Of a stretch of 19,986 nt of DNA, positions 16,310-19,986 are shown piece by piece. Below the pieces are notes generated by a model. That model had not been told where the DNA came from, searched no databases, and was given only the letters and a program-made list of their open reading frames with translations. Every line of letters starts with the position of its first letter. Within the stretch, counting starts at the first letter, position 1. The position numbers and the translations under genes are program-made. The stretch comes from JANFXS01 sp022791155 (lineage in GTDB: Bacteria; Bacillota; Clostridia; Lachnospirales; Anaerotignaceae), in assembly GCA_949743895.1 (NCBI GenBank), contig CATJUX010000017.1, forward strand, positions 1 through 19,986. Reading direction: 5' to 3'.

Positions 16310-17113
16310 TTATGAACGTTTTTTGCTTTTGAGGATAAATTTTTCAAGAAACTTTCCGCCGGCATGTCCGTTTTTGACATAAAAATAGCCTATGACCGAA
16401 AACACAGTGGCGCCAATGAAATTCACAAAAAGATCTTCCATTGTGTCATAAAGCCCTATGTCAAGATAGCCATTTATGCCAAGGTCATAGCCATTGACAA
16501 CAGTGCTTGTTATGTTGTTTATTCTGTAGGGCGTGTTCACGCCTGACGGATTTATTTCAACACTGTTTATGAAGTTCACAACAGTGTCTTTTTGTGTGTC
16601 GAAGCCCAAAAAATAGTCCATGCCAAATTCGAAGAACTCCCAAAGCACGCCAATTGTCATTGAAAAACAGAACGCCACTGCCGCCACAAAAAATGGCGAC
16701 ATAACAAACTTGAATTTGTCATTTTTGTTTAATATGTCAACCATTGAAAAACCTATGGCCGCGGCAAGAAAGCCATTGAGCGTGTGAAGCATTGTGTCCC
16801 AATGCTTGAAATAGAGATAATATTCGTGGATTTCGCCGAGAATTTCAGCGGCGAATATAAAAAGGAGCATTATTATTTCGAATGTGTCAGGAATTTCAAT
16901 GTGAAAATTTTTTTGAATGAAGCTTGGAACCATGAAAAGTATGAGCGTCAATATGCACATGAAAACATTTTCATAGTTCCTGTTGAAAAGCTGCGCAATC
17001 ATGATTGCAATGACAAGCGCTCTGAGAATGACAAAAAGCACAAATGTCCGTTTATGCTTTTTTATTTCGTCAACAAGCCCGCCGCCGTTTTGGCGCTTAT
17101 TTTTTTTTGGCAT
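16310..17113 (-). CDS. Multi-pass membrane protein, YjdF/DUF2238-like
   Basis: A 267-aa protein with a basic, cytosolic-looking N-terminus (MPKKNKRQNGGG) and about six hydrophobic segments (roughly residues 25-45, 50-66, 80-96, 112-130, 138-160 and 235-250). Conserved-looking polar residues sit between them: EIHEYYLYFKHWDTMLHTLNGF (D and H) and GVLWEFFEFGMD. These resemble Firmicutes membrane proteins of the DUF2238/YjdF type, whose function is unknown to me. ATG 17113 is chosen because GGGAGG is spaced 6 nt from it; the frame also permits TTG 17116. It starts 20 bp after the AI-2E transporter stop, so the two genes form an operon. Functional inference stops at 'integral membrane protein'. 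Confidence 0.8.
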   Translation of the reverse strand: MPKKNKRQNGGGLVDEIKKHKRTFVLFVILRALVIAIMIAQLFNRNYENVFMCILTLILFMVPSFIQKNFHIEIPDTFEIIMLLFIFAAEILGEIHEYYLYFKHWDTMLHTLNGFLAAAIGFSMVDILNKNDKFKFVMSPFFVAAVAFCFSMTIGVLWEFFEFGMDYFLGFDTQKDTVVNFINSVEINPSGVNTPYRINNITSTVVNGYDLGINGYLDIGLYDTMEDLFVNFIGATVFSVIGYFYVKNGHAGGKFLEKFILKSKKRS

Positions 17114-17133
17114 CAAAATCCTCCCAACTCAGT

Positions 17134-18339
17134 TCAAATGTTGTCAGTTCTGTCATAGGCATTTGTTGCTTCAGGAAGCGAATTTTTCCGAAGACGCCAG
17201 TTTATGAACTGTGAAAACAGCTTGTATATAACAGCGAATGTTGGAACGCCAATTATCATTCCAACAAAGCCGAAAAGCCCGCCAAAAAGTAATATTGAAA
17301 ACAACACCCAAAAGCCGCTCAAACCCGTTGTTTCGCCCAATATCCTCGGGCCGAGAATGTTGCCGTCAAACTGCTGCAAAATCACAACAAATATGATGAA
17401 ATATAAACTTTGAATTGGACTCACAGTCAATATTATGAGGCTTGTGGGAATGGCGCCTATGAACGGGCCAAAAAATGGTATTATGTTTGTTATGCCTATT
17501 ATGACGCTGATGAGCACGGGATAGGGCCATTTGAAAACAGACATGACAATGAAGCAAAGAATGCCTATTATGAGCGAATCGAGAAGCTTTCCGCGTATGA
17601 AGCCGCCGAATATGCTGTTTGTGTATCTGACTTCGTCTATTATCATGTTGCCCAAATCACGGTTGAATGCGGCATATATAATTTTTTTTGCCTGAGCACA
17701 AAATTTGCGGCGCCCCGCAAGGAAATATACGGCGGCGACACCGCCAATGAGCATGTTTTTGAGAAACCCTGCAAAGCCCAAAACGCCGGCGCTCACTTCT
17801 GTCAAAAATGTTTCCAAATATCCAACCAGGCCTTCATCACTGAACATTTTTGATTTTTGGATGTAGTTGCTGAAAAACTGGTCATAAATTTCTTCTATAT
17901 CGGGGTGATCGTTCAAAAAGTTTATGAACCATACATACGTTTTTTTGCTGTTTTGTGGAAATTCGGCCACAATGGTTTTGACGCTTTCAACAACCTGGGG
18001 TATCACGAGATAGAACACGCCGGTTATGACAATTATGCCAACAAGCATTGAGATTAAAACGGAAATGCTTCCGGCTGTTTTTTCGGCCTTTTTGGCATTT
18101 TTCATTTTTTTGTTGAACACAGGAACAAGCCTGGCGTCAACCATTGAGCAAAGTGGAGAAAGAAGATATGCTATGACGCCGCCATATATGAACGGCATTA
18201 TTATGGACATGAAGTCGCTTATGGCTTCAAAAAACATTTTAGATCTGTATATGCAAAAGAAAAAAATTATGCTCAGGGCGATGGCTCCAAACCCTGAAAG
18301 GCTGTAGTATATGTATTTTTTAAAATTCTTTTTAAGCAT
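17134..18339 (-). CDS. AI-2E family transporter
   Basis: A 401-aa polytopic membrane protein of the AI-2E/YdiK/YtvI superfamily. Members have been linked to autoinducer-2 export, Na+/H+ antiport or sporulation (YtvI), so the substrate is open. There are two N-terminal membrane spans, a long central soluble segment (about residues 105-200), then several spans. The C-terminal half carries the family-typical NIIPFFGPFIGAIP and FGGLFGFVGMIIGVP segments and an ILGPRILGE loop. ATG 18339 is preceded by GAGGAGA at good spacing. It is first gene of a two-gene operon with the DUF2238-like protein. Confidence 0.93.
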   Translation of the reverse strand: MLKKNFKKYIYYSLSGFGAIALSIIFFFCIYRSKMFFEAISDFMSIIMPFIYGGVIAYLLSPLCSMVDARLVPVFNKKMKNAKKAEKTAGSISVLISMLVGIIVITGVFYLVIPQVVESVKTIVAEFPQNSKKTYVWFINFLNDHPDIEEIYDQFFSNYIQKSKMFSDEGLVGYLETFLTEVSAGVLGFAGFLKNMLIGGVAAVYFLAGRRKFCAQAKKIIYAAFNRDLGNMIIDEVRYTNSIFGGFIRGKLLDSLIIGILCFIVMSVFKWPYPVLISVIIGITNIIPFFGPFIGAIPTSLIILTVSPIQSLYFIIFVVILQQFDGNILGPRILGETTGLSGFWVLFSILLFGGLFGFVGMIIGVPTFAVIYKLFSQFINWRLRKNSLPEATNAYDRTDNI

Positions 18340-18420
18340 GATCTGTCTCCTCGAAATTGATTGTAATTTTTAATATAAACGCTTAAGCAGCAAAAAAGTT
18401 TTCAAAATGCGCCATATTTT

Positions 18421-18444
18421 GCAAATGTAATGTGAAACATTTGC
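18421..18444. repeat. 7-bp inverted repeat upstream of the AI-2E transporter gene
   Basis: GCAAATG (18421-18427) and CATTTGC (18438-18444) with a 10-nt centre, about 80-105 bp upstream of the transporter start. Possible operator; no known site recognised. Confidence 0.5.
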
Positions 18445-18515
18445 ATTGAATTTTGACTTTGCGGATTGCTTTGGAGAGTTGGAAATTGGCATTTATGGCG
18501 CCTTTTTTCAGTTTG

Positions 18516-18555
18516 CATTCATTTGACAGTTGCAAATGACATTGTCAAATGAATG
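18516..18555. repeat. Perfect 13-bp inverted repeat
   Basis: CATTCATTTGACA (18516-18528) and TGTCAAATGAATG (18543-18555) with a 14-nt loop. There is no T-run on either side, so it is not a normal terminator. The loop contains GCAAATG, the word forming the other inverted repeat at 18421. It lies in the 319-bp gap between proC and the transporter gene, where no gene is seen. Confidence 0.8.
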
Positions 18556-18658
18556 TAATGTTCCTTGAATTGGACATTATTCTATCCATAATACTTATAA
18601 TACTATATTTTCCAAAAAAAGAAAACATATAAAAACAAATCAAATTTTTGGGCACGTT

Positions 18659-19462
18659 TCACTTGCCTTGAATTTTCAAATCCTTTTCAATGACGGCTTC
18701 AACTGCTTTTATAACCGTGCTTTCAAACCCTCTGTCTTCAAGAACGGACACGCCCTCAATTGTTGTTCCGCCTGGCGAGCAAACGCTGTCGGCAAGCTCC
18801 CAGGGGTGCTCCCCGCTTTCCCAAATCATGTGCGCGCTTCCTTCTGTGGCGGCGGCGGCAATTTTGAGGGCCTGTTTTTTTGGCATTCCTGCCTTTTGTG
18901 CCGCGGCAGCCAAAGCGTTTATATATATATATGAAAATGCCGGAGAAGATGAAGCTATGGCCATGAAAATGCCAAAATGCTTCTCATCAACGGCGGCTAT
19001 TGTTCCAATTGATTTGAATATGCGTTCAACGGTTTCTGTGTCTTTCGCTTCAACGGCGCTGTTCACACAATAGCCGCTGACGGCCATGAGCACTTTGGCG
19101 TTTATGTTTGGCATGACGCGTGCAATTGGCGTTTTTGCGCCCAAATGGCTTTCAAGATATTCAATTGTTTTTCCGGCGGCAATTGATATTATCAGCTTTT
19201 TGGCGCCGTTGAGATTGGCTTTCACTGAATCAATTATATTGTCAAGCACATTGGGCTTCACGCTGAGCGTCACAACGCCGCTTTTTTCGATCAGCTCGTT
19301 TTGGCTTGAGCATGTGTCAACGCCAAATTTTGAGCTTAGAATTTCCATGGCTTCAGAAGAAGCGTCATAGACAGCTATTTCTTCTGGTGAAATGCCGCTT
19401 TTAAGCATTCCGCCGATTATTGCCGAGGCCATGTTTCCACCGCCTATAAAACCATATTTCAT
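18659..19462 (-). CDS. proC: Pyrroline-5-carboxylate reductase
   Basis: Catalyses the last step of proline synthesis, reducing pyrroline-5-carboxylate with NAD(P)H. The product is 267 aa, the normal size. The Rossmann loop is G-F-I-G-G-G-N-M-A at residues 4-12. RVMPNINA occupies the place of the usual RxMPNTPA, SSSPAF the place of GSGPAF, and CSPGGTTIEG is the C-terminal family signature. These variants are substitutions in conserved positions and do not by themselves indicate loss of function. ATG 19462 follows AAAGGAGG by 7 nt. The segment encoding SYIYI is a 13-nt alternating TA run (18920-18932). Confidence 0.95.
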   Translation of the reverse strand: MKYGFIGGGNMASAIIGGMLKSGISPEEIAVYDASSEAMEILSSKFGVDTCSSQNELIEKSGVVTLSVKPNVLDNIIDSVKANLNGAKKLIISIAAGKTIEYLESHLGAKTPIARVMPNINAKVLMAVSGYCVNSAVEAKDTETVERIFKSIGTIAAVDEKHFGIFMAIASSSPAFSYIYINALAAAAQKAGMPKKQALKIAAAATEGSAHMIWESGEHPWELADSVCSPGGTTIEGVSVLEDRGFESTVIKAVEAVIEKDLKIQGK

Positions 19463-19490
19463 ATTGTTTCCTCCTTTGGTTTTTTTGAAA

Positions 19491-19519
19491 AGTGTAGCAG
19501 ATTTTTACATATTTTTCAA
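19491..19519 (-). promoter_or_regulatory. proC promoter
   Basis: On the - strand: -35 TTGAAA (19514-19519), 17-bp spacer, -10 TACACT (19491-19496). It is bracketed by a perfect 10-bp inverted repeat, described separately. Confidence 0.65.
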
Positions 19520-19544
19520 TAAAATGGGTTATATAAAATCTGCT
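19496..19544. repeat. 10-bp inverted repeat spanning the proC promoter
   Basis: AGCAGATTTT (19496-19505) and AAAATCTGCT (19535-19544) with 29 nt between. One arm touches the -10 and covers half the spacer; the other lies upstream of the -35. It could be a two-site operator. The arms are too far apart and unsupported for a terminator. Confidence 0.6.
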
Positions 19545-19646
19545 GCTTTGGTGTGAGCTGGAGGGGCGGGGAGCTCAAGGGGCTCTCGCCAAAGGGTTCT
19601 GGAATTTCCGTTTGGAAGGCGGCTTTGCTGAATTTGCTTTATAGGG

Positions 19647-19727
19647 GTTTGTGGTTGTTGGCTTGGTTTCAAGTCTTAAAAAATGCCCTTTAGAAAACAT
19701 TGAATTGCCCAACCAACAACCACAAAC
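19647..19727. repeat. Hairpin repeat with 15-bp perfect arms
   Basis: GTTTGTGGTTGTTGG (19647-19661) and CCAACAACCACAAAC (19713-19727) are perfect reverse complements around a 51-nt centre. The left half (on through TTGGTTTCAAG) recurs inverted at 8469-8504. No coding potential; small enough to be a MITE-like element. Confidence 0.8.
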
Positions 19728-19755
19728 AAAAAACTCCCGCAACGTATAGGTTTTG

Positions 19756-19986
19756 AAATTTATGCCAAATGGTCTTTTAGCTTTTTGAAAATTCCCAATA
19801 GTGTTAAACATTAACAAAGGCTAAAACTTGAACTGACGACAAAAAGCGTGGCCAAACAGGGGAGGGTGTGGGAGGGGCATTCGGCCTTCGCAACTATGAG
19901 ATGTGCGAACCGCGTGAGAGTCGCGGCGCGCAACGAAGTGGAGCGTTTCCCGAAGGGAAATTCGAGAGCTTGCTGTGCCCCTCCCA
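19756..19986. repeat. Dispersed repeat, copy 3 (long-hairpin form), runs off the window
   Basis: 19756-19895 matches 1-140 with four substitutions. The arms GGGAGGGGC (19870-19878) and GCCCCTCCC (19977-19985) are the same as in copy 1, but here enclose about 98 nt rich in small palindromes (TTTCCCGAAGGGAAA, CGCGGCGCG). Part of that interior is shared with 8378-8437. Confidence 0.8.

Noticed and set aside
19575..19817. 80-aa minus-strand frame at the right edge
   Set aside because: It crosses two separate repeat modules and has no family resemblance.
19943..19961. TTTCCCGAAGGGAAA as a Noc-binding site
   Set aside because: The half-sites are separated by three extra bases compared with the known contiguous palindrome, and the word is part of the dispersed repeat.

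Overview
The window looks like chromosomal DNA of an endospore-forming Firmicute, most likely a member of Clostridia. It is AT-rich and uses strong Shine-Dalgarno sequences and many TTG/GTG starts. The order spoIIE - tilS - hpt - ftsH matches a conserved Bacilli/Clostridia neighbourhood, here without the small genes that separate spoIIE from tilS in Bacillus subtilis. I cannot assign a family or genus from the sequence alone.

Layout. Positions 1-615 hold a copy of a dispersed repeat, an orphan terminator and the spoIIE promoter. From 616 to about 14155 all genes lie on the + strand: spoIIE (sporulation phosphatase), tilS and hpt (overlapping; tRNA-Ile lysidine synthetase and hypoxanthine phosphoribosyltransferase), ftsH (membrane protease), a FlK-like hot-dog thioesterase, a YgiQ-type radical SAM protein, thrC (threonine synthase) and tkt (transketolase). 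A gene-poor stretch of about 950 bp (14156-15106) follows and contains two copies of a ~155-bp unit with a hairpin, a strong ribosome binding site and a mini-ORF. From 15107 to 19462 the genes lie on the - strand: a Noc/ParB-family protein, a YjdF/DUF2238-like membrane protein, an AI-2E-family transporter and proC (pyrroline-5-carboxylate reductase). The right edge (19545-19986) is a mosaic of repeats, including a second near-identical copy of the repeat at the left edge.

How it works together. The gene products are mostly housekeeping: tRNA modification and purine salvage, membrane proteolysis, threonine and proline synthesis, the pentose phosphate pathway, chromosome/division control and sporulation. 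Transcription units supported by promoters and terminators are spoIIE alone, tilS-hpt, ftsH-thioesterase, ygiQ, thrC-tkt, noc, AI-2E transporter-membrane protein, and proC.

The most unusual signals are non-coding: the mosaic repeat family (three copies, one inside the probable ygiQ leader), the duplicated mini-ORF unit after tkt, a Spo0A-type spoIIE promoter with a 22-bp spacer, and several perfect inverted repeats near proC and the AI-2E transporter gene. I found no CRISPR array, tRNA, rRNA, transposase or phage gene.
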